NCBI GenBank assembly: GCA_025175895.1
Contig: CM045988.1
Span: 95,220,960 to 95,284,959 of the forward strand
Direction of reading: 5' to 3'
Origin: Wurfbainia villosa
Taxonomy: Eukaryota > Streptophyta > Magnoliopsida > Zingiberales > Zingiberaceae
Length of the DNA stretch: 64,000 nt
Positions 23,341 to 35,331 of this stretch are shown in pieces. Position 1 is the stretch's first letter. Each line of letters begins with the position of its first letter. Below the pieces are notes generated by a model, which worked only from the letters and a program-made list of their open reading frames with translations, ran no database searches and had not been told where the DNA came from. The translations under genes were made by a program, and so were the position numbers.

Positions 23341-24966
23341 CCTACCTGGGTCGGGCCAGTATCTCAGTCAACAGAACCTACTGGTCAATTGTCGCTGAGG
23401 AGGGCTCGAACCCGGCACCTCCCGCAATATTATATCTCCACGCTAGCCACTAGAGCTAAGACGCTTCGATAAAACTATGGCAGGTAAACTTTTTAACGTG
23501 ACTGACCCCACTACCGAAGCGGCCCCTCATCAGAAACCCCCGAAGGGATTTTTGGAGGCACAGTACCACGAGTTGATAAGAGCCTACCTGAGTCGGGCCC
23601 AGTATCTCAGTCAACAGGACCTACTGGTCAATTGTCGCTGAGGAGGGCTCGAACTCGGCACCTCCCGCAATATTATATCTCCACGCTAGCCACTAGAGCT
23701 AAGACGCCTGATAAAACCGCCAAGTGTAAACTTTTTAACGCGATCGACCCCACCGCTGGCATCATCGTAAAACTCCCGGCGATTTTTGGAGGCACAGTAC
23801 CACGAGTTGATAAGAGCCTACCTTGGTCGGGCCCAATATCTCAGTCAACAGGACCTACTGGTCAATTGTCGCTGAGGAGGGCTCGAACCCGACACCTCCC
23901 GCAACATTATATCTCCATGCTAGCCACTAGAGCTAAGACGCTTCGATAAAATCGTAAACTTTTTAACGCGATCGACCCATCGCCGGCGACCCTCATCGTA
24001 AAACCCCGAAGCGATTTTTTGAGGCATACAAGATCACGAAGTTGATAAGAGCCTACCCGGTCGGGCCCAATATCTCACCAACAGACTCATCGTCAATTGT
24101 CGCTGAGGAGGGCTCGAACCCGACACCTCTCACAACATTATATCTCCACGCTAGCCACTAGAGCTAAGACGCTTCGATAAAACTGTGGCGGGTAAACTTT
24201 TTAACGCGATCGACCCACCCGGCGCCCTCATCGAAACCCCGGCGATTTTTGGAGGCACAATACCACGAGTTGATAAGAGCCTACCTGGGTCGGGCCCAAT
24301 ATCTCAGTCAACAGGACCTACTGGTCAATTGTCGCTGAGGAGGGCTCGAACCCGACACCTCTCACAACATTATATCTCCACGCTAGCCACTAGAGCTAAG
24401 ACGCTTCGATAAAACCGTATGTAAACTTTTTAACGCGATCGCCCCACCGCCAAGCAACCTCATCAGAAACCCCCAAAGGGATTTTTAGAGGCACAATACC
24501 ACGAGTTGATAAGAGCCTACCTGAGCCGGGCCTAGTATCTCAGTCAACAGGACCTACTAGTCAATTGTTGTTGAGGAGGGCTCAAACCTGACATCTCCTG
24601 CATCATTATATCTCCACGCTAGCCACTAGAGTTAAAACGCTTCGATAAATTGTGACGGGTAAACTTTTTAACGTGATTGGCCCCACCGCCAAAGCAGCCC
24701 CTCATCAGAAACCCCCGAAGGGATTTTTGGAGGCACAGTACCATGAGTTGATAAGAGTCTACCTGGGTCGAGCCTAGTATCTCAGTCAACAGGATCTACT
24801 GGTCAATTGTTGCTGAGGAGGGCTCTAACCCGACACCTCCCGCAACATTATATCTCCACGCTAGCCACTAGAGCTAAGACGCTTCGATAAACTGTGGCGG
24901 GTAAACTTTTTAACGTGACTGACCCCATCGCCAAGCATCGTAAAACCAAGGGATAAATACGAGAGT
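23341..24966 (-). repeat. Seven tandem heads of the tRNA-derived SINE-like repeat
   Basis: Units of 231-244 bp each carry, on the minus strand, an A-box-like TAGCTCTAGTGG and a B box GGTTCGAGCCC (plus-strand GGCTCGAACCC). B boxes lie at about 23403, 23646, 23880, 24111, 24343, 24578 and 24822; an eighth unit follows the next insertion at 28600-28790. Each unit ends GTTAAAAAGTTTACC plus CACAGTTTTAT before the next head. The internal RNA polymerase III promoter is thus repeated, while the 3' body and poly(A) occur once, at 19012. The T/C and small-indel differences show that the copies are old. Confidence 0.8.
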
Positions 24967-27900
24967 TGATAAAATTAGCTGAGCAGATCAGCTTAAATCC
25001 TAGTCTAGAAGTTAATTGGATTTATTAATCTAACCCTAAGATCAATGGGTTAATGGGAATCGGGTTAAATCTCAAACCCGATCCGCATAACCCATTTTCT
25101 CTTCGCGAACTGCGGTTTCCTTTTCTTTGTCGTTCCGCGATTTCTCGCCTTCTTCACGTTAATTTCGATCTGCCGCCTCTGTTTCCCTTCGCCGCTCCCC
25201 TTTTCTTCTTCTCTCCACCGTCGCCGCCCGAGCCCTAACTCGCAGACGCTGCTACCACTCCATCGCCGCCGCTGCCGCTCCATCGCCGCCGCGAGAGGAG
25301 CGGTTGTCGCCGGCATTGATACCCGCACTGGGCTTGTCGCTGCCGCGATTCCTCTTCTCTCCGGATTTCTCCGCCAACCTTCACCTCGCGACTGGCGGCG
25401 TGAAGAAGCTCACCGTCGACGACTCCTTCCGGTGGGAGAGCAAGCGGGAGGGGAGGATCGACGTTTAGGCTCCGGCGGGCATCCTCGATCGGCAGAGCTA
25501 GGGAGCGGCAGGGGATCTCGCTGTCGGATTTGGGGGTCGCCTCTTCCGATTTCTCCTCGCCGTCGCCCGCCCGATCGGTGCCACCCTCTCGTCTTCTTCT
25601 TTTCTTCCGATCCGAAAGCAACAAGGGTCGCCGGCAGTTGCATCTCCACTGCGCGATTCCAACCCTGCCGATCTCCGTCCTTTTCATCACGGGAGCCTAG
25701 TTCGCCGAAGCAAGGTAAGGGCTGCTCTTTCTTCAACTTTGGACGGGATCGAAAATCCCCGCTGTGTTTCTCTTTGTGGTTGAGTGTGGATCATGTTTGG
25801 ACAGTGATCCGGGAGTCGGTGAACGGAGGAAGGGGTGGCTGCCGAGGGATTTGGGGCAGTCTGCTGATCCAGAGCACAACCAAAGTTTGACTGCGTGATC
25901 GTTGTGGTGGAGAGTGCTACCATTCTAATTCACGGTGGTTCAGGAGGATGAGTCTGTGGATCTATTGTGTGATCCCTTGCAGCCTCTCTAGTCGGATTCT
26001 GGTAATACAATAGTCTTTGTTCCTATGGATCAAGGATTTGAAGATTAACAGTCAAGAGAATGTTAATTACGGTGTGGATTTTTCAGGTGATGAAGAGTTG
26101 TCATTTTCCTACCTAAATTGTTTGTGCAGATTTTACACTGAGTTGGAATAAGATGCTGGTAGAGGAAGTGATACTTGATAGGCTGTGGACAATTGGATTG
26201 ACGTGAGGTAAGTGTAGATTTTGGAATTCTGGAAATTAGGTTTTGATTTGCAGTACGTTTATTATCGGTATAGTGTACATCTGCAAATGGGCGAAGGGGG
26301 TGATCCGAGAAGGGTGAATTTCATATACGATTTGAGTAAATGCAGATTTGATATCCTATACTTGGTAGGAAGTGGTGTGGATGATACAAGCTCGGTAAGT
26401 TCATATTTGATATCATATGGTTGTGTAATATTCTTACCGTTAGCTTTGTTGTGGATGTGATTATTTAAAAAGTCCACGAAGAAGGGGGTTAATCCTTTGG
26501 TTGAATTTTTGGATTAGATTCTTATTCCTACAGTTTGATTATACTAGCACATGGTTATATCGGATTCTACCCTTTCAGATATTGGATTCGAGGTAGAGAT
26601 CCTGGATGCAAAGACCATCAACATGAGCTACATAACAGGTGGGTAATTTCCTACCTGGTCCGGGTAGATGTATTGCATTCAGATTTAGTCATAGATATGA
26701 GCATGTTAGGTGTTCATATTACCTTAACCTTGTTCTTTTTATCGTATGCTTGATCTTTTACCATTGGCTATTAACTCCATTGTTGATATCATGTTTATTT
26801 TATCATGATTAGGAGTTATACATATAGGTGATGCAAGTAACTTAGAATTTGTTTAAGTTAAGTGCAAATAGTAAAGTCCAGATGACAACCTGATTGTACA
26901 TTGAGCAAAAAGGTCATCCGTAGGTAGATAATGTTTTTAACCTAGGGTTAGTTCTAGTACCCTTAGGTTGTATGTTACCACCGAACATGTATTGTGTAAA
27001 TGGTCAGAGGAATGATACTTAGGGTATCGCTACGGACCGGTGGTCCTAGCTTATTATAATCGGCAAAGTACGACTCTCTCAGGATAGAGTGTGTCCATCG
27101 ATTAGTAGGACTCTCTACGGGATAGAGAGTGCGTCGATTAGATTGGTATGACTCTACTGAGGATAGAGTATTATGATCAGTTGAGTATGACTCTCTGCAG
27201 GATAGAGAGTGCGTTGATCTGGTTAGTATGATTCTCTGTAGAATAGAGAGTCTATGGTGGATGTCTGTATGTGAGACATTGCATTCATGCATTTGCATGC
27301 ACGCTGGCGACGAGGTCTCCCTTGTGGTTGAGTGTCGCGATCATCACTGCCTCCACGGTTTACTCATGGAGGAGTAACGGTGTGAAGAGCATTGTGGTGC
27401 CGCACTTTACCACTATAGGCGGTGGTAGTTGGATTTGCGTGTCGTAGTCCTGCGTGTGTGGTACTCGACCACTCATGGGGTAGTATTTGTCGGAGTGACC
27501 AACAGCAGGGACCCCCATCGTGTAGCTTGCTCTTTACGCTTATATGCTACTCGATCATACTGCCCACTCGGCCACTCGAGAGTAGTGGTTGGTGTTGAGT
27601 TGGGACAGTTGTCATGCTCAAGCCACCGAGGCCACACTGGGGTCGTAGTAGCTTTAGGGTGAGCCGACATGACCATGCATGCTGCATTGTCGTATCTGAT
27701 GGCGCTTTGAATATTACCATATATATATACATATATGCATGTATATATATATATATGGATGGTTGAGATTAATATATATATGGATACAGTCTATATATAT
27801 ATGATTATTGTGATGTTGCATTTGTTTGTACTATGCTTGCTGCATTTGTTTGTACATCATATTCATTCATGCTTCTTGCATTTATTATACGGTGGTGTCG

Positions 27901-28599
27901 GATATTTGTATATGTGTTAGACAGACCATTAGGTACCTTGACCGGTAGTATGGTGAGTTGGTATTACTCTTCCTGTTATATATATGTTGGATATATGTTC
28001 AGGTTGGATCAGAGTAGCGTAGCAGACTTTAGGTATGTCTGCATTTTACATTGTTCATTTGGTTAGATGGTATATGCTTGTATTTATTTACGATGCTGAT
28101 ATACCTGTTGCACCTTTAGATTATGTTGTTGAAATACATGTGATATTACATATATACATATTTTCTATTACCTGCTGAGTTTTACTCACCACCCCTCGCG
28201 GACCCTGGGTTTTCTGTCGCCCAGGTAACAGGTAGCCGACTTCGTGATGGACTTGGAGCACCGCTGGCTGGCATCATCTCATCTCAACTTCGAGAGTCCG
28301 GATTTTTGGTGTTATCATTTGTATTCCGTTATGGATTTGTGTTATGTGATGTACGCACATGTTGGTGCGGGTTTTGACGAGGCTTCTTTATGTTCTGGTG
28401 TTAGTCATATCGGTATGCACTCTGTGGGATGGTATTGTTGTCGTGTTGTTTCCGCTGTATTTTCGTTATGTTGTTATATTCTTATATGTATTGTTGTTAT
28501 TGTGGGCCTACGGGTCTTGTATTAACTCGAAATGTTGCCACGTACAGGGGAGGTGCCGTCCGTTTGATTTTCGGCTCGGTATGCTCTCGGGGCGTGACA
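24967..28599 (+). mobile_element. Long LTR-like unit E1 (about 3.6 kb), family of 29767-33374
   Basis: The right end CTCTCGGGGCGTGACA and the preceding 90 bp (GGGCCTACGGG, TTGCCACGTACAGGGGAG) match the ends of the units at 29767-33374 and 35332-38763. The left end is placed at TGATAAAATTAGC by analogy and is uncertain. No matching 5-bp duplication is seen: AGAGT lies on the left and ACCTC on the right. It has no coding capacity. The interior has a GC-rich, gene-leader-like first part and GAGAGT-type tandem units. It is most likely a solo LTR. Confidence 0.65.
27060..27255. repeat. Degenerate tandem repeat of about 45 bp in E1
   Basis: Five units share GACTCTCT, a variable spacer and GGATAGAGAGTG. 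The two halves of each unit are complementary, so each can form a small hairpin. Related motifs are in the third family member near 37190-37290. Confidence 0.65.
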
Positions 28600-28790
28600 A
28601 CCTCTCATCAGAAACCCCCGAAGGGATTTTTGGAGGCATAGTACCACGAGTTAATAAGAGCCTATCTGGGCTGGGCCCAGTATCTCAGTTGACAGGACCT
28701 ACTGGTCAATTGTCGCTGAGGAGGGCTCGAACCCGGCACCTCTCGTAACATTATATCTCCACGCTAGCCACTAGAGCTAAGACGCTTCGG
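28600..28790 (-). repeat. Eighth SINE head, right end of the array
   Basis: It has the same B box (plus-strand GGGCTCGAACCCGG at about 28726) and A-box region (GCTAGCCACTAGAGCTAAG) as the units at 23341-24966. The head ends at GACGCTTCGG, where unique sequence begins. This is therefore the outer 5' edge of the multimeric SINE. Confidence 0.75.
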
Positions 28791-29290
28791 CCAGTAGGTC
28801 CATTGATTAGAGCAGTGTAGATTCCATTATAGATGGACAAAAGTCGATTCTCGGTGTGAGTTCTAGAATTCTTATTCGATTTTAAAGATTTTCTGTTGTT
28901 CTGATTAATAGATTAAGAGATATTTTTTCATAATTTATTTTTATTTATTATTATCAAGAATTGACAATGAAAAATACGGCAAACATATTTATTTTTTCTA
29001 TAAATAATGCAAGTGCAGTTGGTCAAAAAAAAAAAAAAAAAGACAAGCAAAAGGAAATGAATTGCTCCTCTTTGTTATTGCTCTATGGCTTGAATTATTG
29101 CATGTCCATGCCCATAGCGAACATAAAATAAGTATTTATTGCTCCAGAAGCCCGTGCAATGATAAATGGAATGATATTTTACATGTTAGTATGTTATTTT
29201 TTACTTGGATTCAGATTATCTCGGGCATCATCATCATATCAAGATCTATAAAAATTTTTATAATTTATCTTTTTCATAATAATCGTAGAA
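28791..29290 (+). repeat. SINE-like family C copy, left part, interrupted by a copia LTR
   Basis: The segment includes CATTGATTAGAGCAGTGTAG, TTCTTATTCGATTTTAAAGA, an A17 run at 29025-29041 and, at 29230-29290, CAAGATCTATAAAAATTTTT then ATAATAATCGTAG. The last part matches the family C tail seen at 43160-43260 (reverse). The copy continues after the inserted LTR at 34010 with GATAAGAACCGCTAGATTGA. Confidence 0.45.
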
Positions 29291-29761
29291 CATATTGTTA
29301 GATATTGGATCTTAAAAAGATCAATATGATTTACAGTTTTGAAAAGGAAAATCGAGGTGTTATCAATTGATGAAAGTTTAAATTGACTTCAAAATCGAAA
29401 TCTACTTTTCAAGTAGATGAATCTAGACTATTAATTTGCTCAAAATCGATTATGGGTGAATGAGAAATTAATTTTTAAAGTCAGCCTGAAATATTATTAA
29501 AGGAAGTAAGGGGAGCAATAGTTCCACATTGAAAATTCCATAGAGGAATTACTTCCTTATATGTGTTGGTGTGTTAATTGAATTAACTCAAATAAACACA
29601 GATACTCTCATCCAATGGGTGGACAGCCACCCACCACGTGCGCACGCGCGCAATAGGGGCTTTGTTGGTGCACTTTGCTTTTCGCATCGTCGCGAGGAGC
29701 ATTGAGAAGCTTAAATTTATGTTCCAGGTGACGTGGCAATGCCTACGTGACACTCGGGTGA

Positions 29762-32700
29762 TGTGTTGTCACGCCCCGAGAGTATGTCGTGCCGAAAAGC
29801 AAACGGACGACATCTCCCCTGTACGTGGCAACATATCGGGTTAATACAAGGCCCGTAGGCCCACAACAACAATATGATATACACAGATATCAACATATCA
29901 AACGCAGCGGAAGCATAAAATAGATAAAACAATATACAATGACCCAACTGTGCACTCCGGAGTAACTTGACACCACAAGAAACATAATAGAAGCCACATC
30001 GAAAGCCAAATACATACAACACGTCCGTATATCACAGATACGGAAACAATACAAGCTAAAACCACAAAACGACAATCCACACAAATTTATCTACACTGCG
30101 GATCAAATATCCATCGGTCCGGTGTGAGATGGGATCACCGTGAGCTCAACGTCTAAGGAATCTTACTGTTATTCGCAACAGCGAAGCCCAGTCGGGGGTG
30201 GTGAGTATAAACTCGGGGTAATATATAGAAAGTGCATGAACAACATATAAGGATAGATCTACAAGTATACATGTGAAGATCTACGGTATCTGACATGAGT
30301 CCAATAGACATACGGCCATATCCAAATCTAATAACAAGTAACTACAAGAAAGTCATACTCAATGTATATACTAAATCGACAATCAACATAAAGTAATGTA
30401 CCAACGTACCTGACGGTCTGCAACACCATAAGCTATATCATCCTGATAGATATACAATAACATAACCCATATAATGTACCAGGTCAATCTCATACCTAAC
30501 CAATACTCCAACATATAAACAGTATATGATCACATGTAATAACAACTCGGTCCGTACCACACAATGACATGATGCTAATCAAATGCATATAACAGTCTGA
30601 ATCAATGTATGTATCATGCTCAACACATAGCAGTAAATAAAATGTAAATGGCATGTATCATGATGTACAAGCATGTGCAACAATCATAGCTCAATCAAAT
30701 GCAGCATCTCACAAGCATATGTAAAACATATATCAAATACATGCATACATATATATCAGCAATGCATATGCATGGTCATGCTCAAGACTAACTCGCTACC
30801 ACGACCCAGCAGGCCTAGGTGGCAGGACATGACAACTATCCCGACTCCAGCCGCCACCACTCTCGAGTGACCGAGTTGGGTAGTATGAAACAGTAGCTAG
30901 CCCACCATATAGCTATATGCTACCCACACGGGTCCTCGCCGCTAGCCGCCCGCTCTACCCATGAGTAAACGAGCACCGCACTAGACAATCAAGACATCAC
31001 ACGACCACTGTCTATAGTGGGTGAGTGCGCTAACTACCACTCCACACAGTGGCCAAGTGCGCATCTCCAGCTACCACCATCCATAGTGGCCGAGAACGAC
31101 ACGCACAACAATGCTCTGCCCTCAACCCTACAACCACTACCCCGAGTGGCCGGGGAGGCAGGATGACTGACGACTCGTCTCAACCACAAGGCACTCCATG
31201 CCAAGATGCATGAAATGTAATGATGCATAGCTCACACACAAATCCTCGCAACACTCCCTAACTCACGGGGAGACCTAGTCAACCATGCAAGGACGACAAA
31301 TCCGTAATCACAACCTATTTACCTATGTACAGATAAATAGATCTGCCAAACTAACACACTGATATTTATACGATATAATGACCGACCTCATAATTTGGAC
31401 TCATCACCTAACCTAGTGATGCAACCCAGTAACCCAATCTGAGGTCATAAAAATAACCCTAACCACATGTACTTACTAAACATCTATCAGCTAACACATA
31501 ATAGGGTTTTATAGTTCCTATCCGTGCTAGATAATCAATGAAGTAACAGAGTATATATCTCAAAGGCCAAAGGCAGTACAAGCATACGATTAAATAAGAG
31601 TGGATTTAAGGTAAACAGGTATAAACATAAATCCAAGATCATACACTGGAATTGATCAAACTACCGGACCAGGTAGATATTACCCACCTGATACGAAGCT
31701 CGAATAATCCTCACGGCCACAGACCTGCTTCGTATCCCAAACCTGCACAATAATAACAAATTAGGGTTAAGTACAAGTCTCTAATAATTATACGAACAAA
31801 ATACCAATTCGTTCTATAATTCACATTCTTTCCTCGTCTACGAGTAAGAACCCCACTTATCCCAAATTCGATACACCATGGAAAGTAAAAGAAAACAATC
31901 AAAACTACTCCACACTGATTCTTGCCTCAAGCACAGTCAAAGAACCCAATTACAACTCCGATCCACTGTTTATCCCCAAATCACAGTAGCAAAACTATAA
32001 CCATCAACAACTCTTTAATCATCTACAACCACCAAACCGATTTCAACAGAAACAACACCCAAAGAGGTATCTGACCAATTAAGCCAACTGCTGATACAAA
32101 CACCACAATCTAACGATTTCCTACACAAAATAATCAAAGGAAAACAGAGATTATATCCTACCTTTCACTGTTCAACCCATACACCCAAACCATCTCGTCG
32201 GCAGCTACCTGCAACTTCTCTTCCACACACACGACACAACAACTTGAAATCACAGAACTTAAATCAACTCCGGATCAATCTTACCGATCCAAATCACAGC
32301 CCCGATTCTAATCGAAACATCCATACAACTCAGATTGATACCCAAATCCACAATACTCTTCCATTCACAGATTTATTTTCAAATCACCGTTGAAATTATA
32401 ACTTACAGAACACAACAGATTGCAATCCCCGACTCATGCATCAATCAACCACACCATGAATGCATAGAGTTACGCACAACACAAAAACGATGGAGAAAGG
32501 ATATAAACTTACCAATCCTTGTGGATCCTCCGATGCTACTCCTCCCGTTCGACTCTCTTCTCACCGATGGCAACCCACACTCACCGCGAGCTCAATACTC
32601 ACGGAGAACAGCTGACTGAAGGAAATCTCCAGCAATCACAGATCGACGAAGACCCCAAATCTGCCATGATAATGCCAAATCCGATCATCCACAGCACGAT

Positions 32701-33276
32701 TTAAGAACCCACGGTGGAAATCTAAACCTATTGGCGCTTACCTATCAGCGACAACGACGTCGCCGGTCCGTTGGGGATGTCACCGAGATCTTTCCCCAGG
32801 CGAGAACTCTTTGATCCCCGGTCGGAGATCAACCAAATGGTGGCGCCGTCGAGCTGCTCACACCGGATGCCGACGAACGGAGATCGGCGAAGCGATCGCG
32901 CGGAGCAGAGAAATGTCGCGGAGAAGAGAAGGAATGGTTATTGCGATACTTCGATTCGTTCGGTGGCTTTTAAAAGCCGTTCGACCACATCCGCTAACCC
33001 AAATTTCATTCCAAACCCAATCCGCTTGATTCATTCGTCAGCCACTTAACCCAAGTCAAATCCAATCCGAGTTCAGCCCAAATCCAATTCCAATTCAAGC
33101 CCGATTTCAGCCCAAGCCCAATTACAGATCAAGCCCAATTTCAGCCCAAGCTCAATTGCAGATCAAGCCCAATTTCAGCCCAAGCCTAATACAGCCCAAT
33201 TTCAGCCCAGCTAAATATTTAACCCATTAGCCCACTAATTATGCCCAATTAATCCCTATTAATTAAAGGGTTTAAT

Positions 33277-33361
<85 letters not shown>

Positions 33362-33379
33362 TTCGTATTTTACATGTGT
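29762..33379 (-). mobile_element. Solo long LTR E2 (3608 bp) nested in the copia LTR
   Basis: The unit 29767-33374 starts TGTCACGCCCCGAG and ends GTATTTTACA on the plus strand, and is flanked by the perfect 5-bp duplication TGTGT at 29762-29766 and 33375-33379. Its orientation is opposite to E1 and E3. It has no coding capacity. Long LTRs of 2.5-4.5 kb are known in Del/Tekay chromoviruses, but assignment to that clade is inference because no internal region is present. Confidence 0.85.
33271..33355. repeat. (AT)n microsatellite inside E2
   Basis: About 80 bp of almost uninterrupted AT dinucleotides lie near the 5' end of the minus-strand LTR. Confidence 0.95.
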
Positions 33380-33717
33380 CATGTATACATGGCACTCGGT
33401 TGGGCATGAAGAAGTGACTGGCTGCTGACTGAGCAATCGGATGACCACCGTTGGAACGAAGAGGGTGATGGATCGCAGCGCAATCTAGGGCGTTGATCGC
33501 GAAGAATCACGATCAGACCGTTGGTGATTAAGATTGAGCGTCAGATTGACTGGATCGTTGGATCCAGATCTGACGGCTGAGATCAAAGGATGATCTAAAA
33601 GGTTACAATCATCCAGATCTAATGGCTGAGATTAAAATGTTTGATGAAGGGTTACAACCCTCTACATCCAATGGCTCAGATGAAACTCACCAAAGGGCAC
33701 CTCACATCTTCACCTAG

Positions 33718-33725
33718 TATAAATA
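33718..33725 (+). promoter_or_regulatory. TATA box in the solo copia LTR
   Basis: TATAAATA followed by GGATCCC is identical to the TATA boxes in the two LTRs of the full copia element. Confidence 0.6.
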
Positions 33726-34014
33726 GGATCCCTAGAGAATGGAATAGATCACTCAATCTCACTCACCTTTGCATACATTTCATCCTCTGCATCCGGAGTC
33801 CAGAAAACCTACGAGAATGTTCGTTGGTCACGGAATTTGTAGTGCTACTATTCCGAGACGTCGTCGTTGTATCTTGGAAACGAATTACTGCTATCCGTAA
33901 GCACCTGAGCGGAGCAATATCGTTTTACGGAGATAGTGTTGAATACTAGCCTCGACGAACTCATATCAGCTTACTTTCTCCCCGGCAATACTCATCGCCA
34001 TGATCAACACAGAT

Positions 34015-35220
34015 CGATAAGAACCGCTAGATTGACGGATTCCAATCTTTTACGGTAATTTATTTTTTTACTAGAATAGATTTAATTTTGAATTTTAAAA
34101 AAATTTAGATAGACAACCTTAAATTAGATGTGGATCGAGAATTTATCTTCTTAGACAAAGTACATATTCAATATCGAACCTATCTTATAAGCTCGTTACA
34201 AAGATGACGTGATCGCATCATCGGATTTAACTATTGAATTGTGAATACTTTTTTGATTTTTTTTATGATAGATAAAGTATATATCGTCTATGAATTTCTT
34301 ATCGCCTTATTAGATATCCATGGGACCGATCGACCATCCTCAGAATTAGACAGATCGAAAATCTGAATATTTGATATTAATTAAAAATAAATAAATAAGT
34401 AAATAATTATTATTTATGCCTTGAAAGGATTGAGTGCCAGCGCGTTGATAGATTTAATATAATAAATAAGAGTAGATTCGTAAAGACTAAAATTTTTCTT
34501 TCTATTCTATCAGTGTTTGATTGGGTCGTAAAAAAGTTTTTTTTTGATTTATCTCTTTTACAACGACGATAGAATTGGACAGCTAGTATGAGTGTTTGGA
34601 AGGAACTTAACACCTCTTTATTACAATAAAATAATTATTTATAAAAAACTACTGTAATTATTGTTTTTCTAGTAAGCACACTTCATCCATGTTAAAACTA
34701 CAGAAATTTATAACACATCTGGTAACAAAATATAATTATATTTGTCCTCAGTATTTCTCATTATCGAATAATAAAAAGAAATAAATTATATATGACCCAT
34801 TGATTAAAAATGATAGAAGATTTTTAAATTCGAATAAGAATTTTAAATCTCACTTCTTCGATGATAATAAAAAGAAATAAATTATAGATGACCCACTGAT
34901 AAAAGATTTTTAAATTCGAATAAGAATTTTAAATTTCACATTAAAATTTAATTTTTATTTATTTATAATAATATCACACACAGTGTAAAAAGGTTATAGC
35001 TAGTTTGGCTTTTCGAGCATCAAAATTTGATGGATGAGTTTTTATTTTGGCCATTTACTTCAATATTTAATATTGAAGGATGATGACAAACAAAACTATA
35101 CCATTTGAAGAAAGATATGCGGTTGAAGTCGAATAAAAATAAAATATAGTTTATCTTAATTTTCTCGTCATATAATACTGTAGAACGCAAAAATGTGTTA
35201 TGTTTTAATAGCGCTGTGAT
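34015..35220. other. AT-rich intergenic DNA with a short duplicated segment
   Basis: The first 40 bp are the end of the split family C SINE. At 34770-34960 a roughly 100-bp segment (AATAAAAAGAAATAAATTAT, TTTTTAAATTCGAATAAGAA) occurs twice in tandem. No gene is visible. Confidence 0.5.
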
Positions 35221-35221
35221 A

Positions 35222-35331
35222 TGACGGTTTCGTGCGCATTAGGTGTGCGATGATTAATTGAAAATACGTAATGCTTTCGTTTGTACATCGCAGGAGAGAT
35301 AAATATTATAATCTAGCTCCTGAATTGATCG
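35222..35331. repeat. Left part of a 184-bp satellite, interrupted by E3
   Basis: TGCTTTCGTTTGTACATCGC, ATAATCTAGCTCCTGAATTG and ATCG match the end of the repeat unit at 38764-39480. The array was split here by insertion of E3. Confidence 0.75.

Larger units (their letters stand above)
19357..23345. mobile_element. Solo LTR (about 4.0 kb) inserted in the SINE array
   Basis: The unit 19362-23340 starts TGTAACGCCTG and ends GAGCGTGACA, and is flanked by the perfect 5-bp duplication CCTAC at 19357-19361 and 23341-23345. It has no coding capacity and no second LTR, so a solo LTR of a long-LTR retrotransposon is the simplest reading. Inside it are a GC-rich MITE (19517-20421) and several tandem repeat blocks. 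Confidence 0.8.
29291..34014 (+). mobile_element. Solo copia LTR (about 1.1 kb) split by a 3.6-kb LTR
   Basis: It begins TGTTAGATATTGGATC at 29296 and ends ATGATCAACA at 34009. It is homologous to the copia LTRs at 8117 and 17549 but lies in the opposite orientation. The flanks CATAT (29291-29295) and CAGAT (34010-34014) are an imperfect 5-bp duplication. No internal copia sequence is present, so it is a solo LTR. The insertion 29767-33374 lies inside it. Confidence 0.8.

Noticed and set aside
23341..24966. Regular array that might be read as a CRISPR or tRNA cluster
   Set aside because: Units are about 235 bp with degenerate Pol III boxes and no tRNA cloverleaf or spacer pattern; this is a plant SINE array.
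25053..25923. Gene-like open frames on both strands in E1
   Set aside because: They lie in the GC-rich first part of a long LTR whose family members share no conserved frame; no protein domain is recognised.
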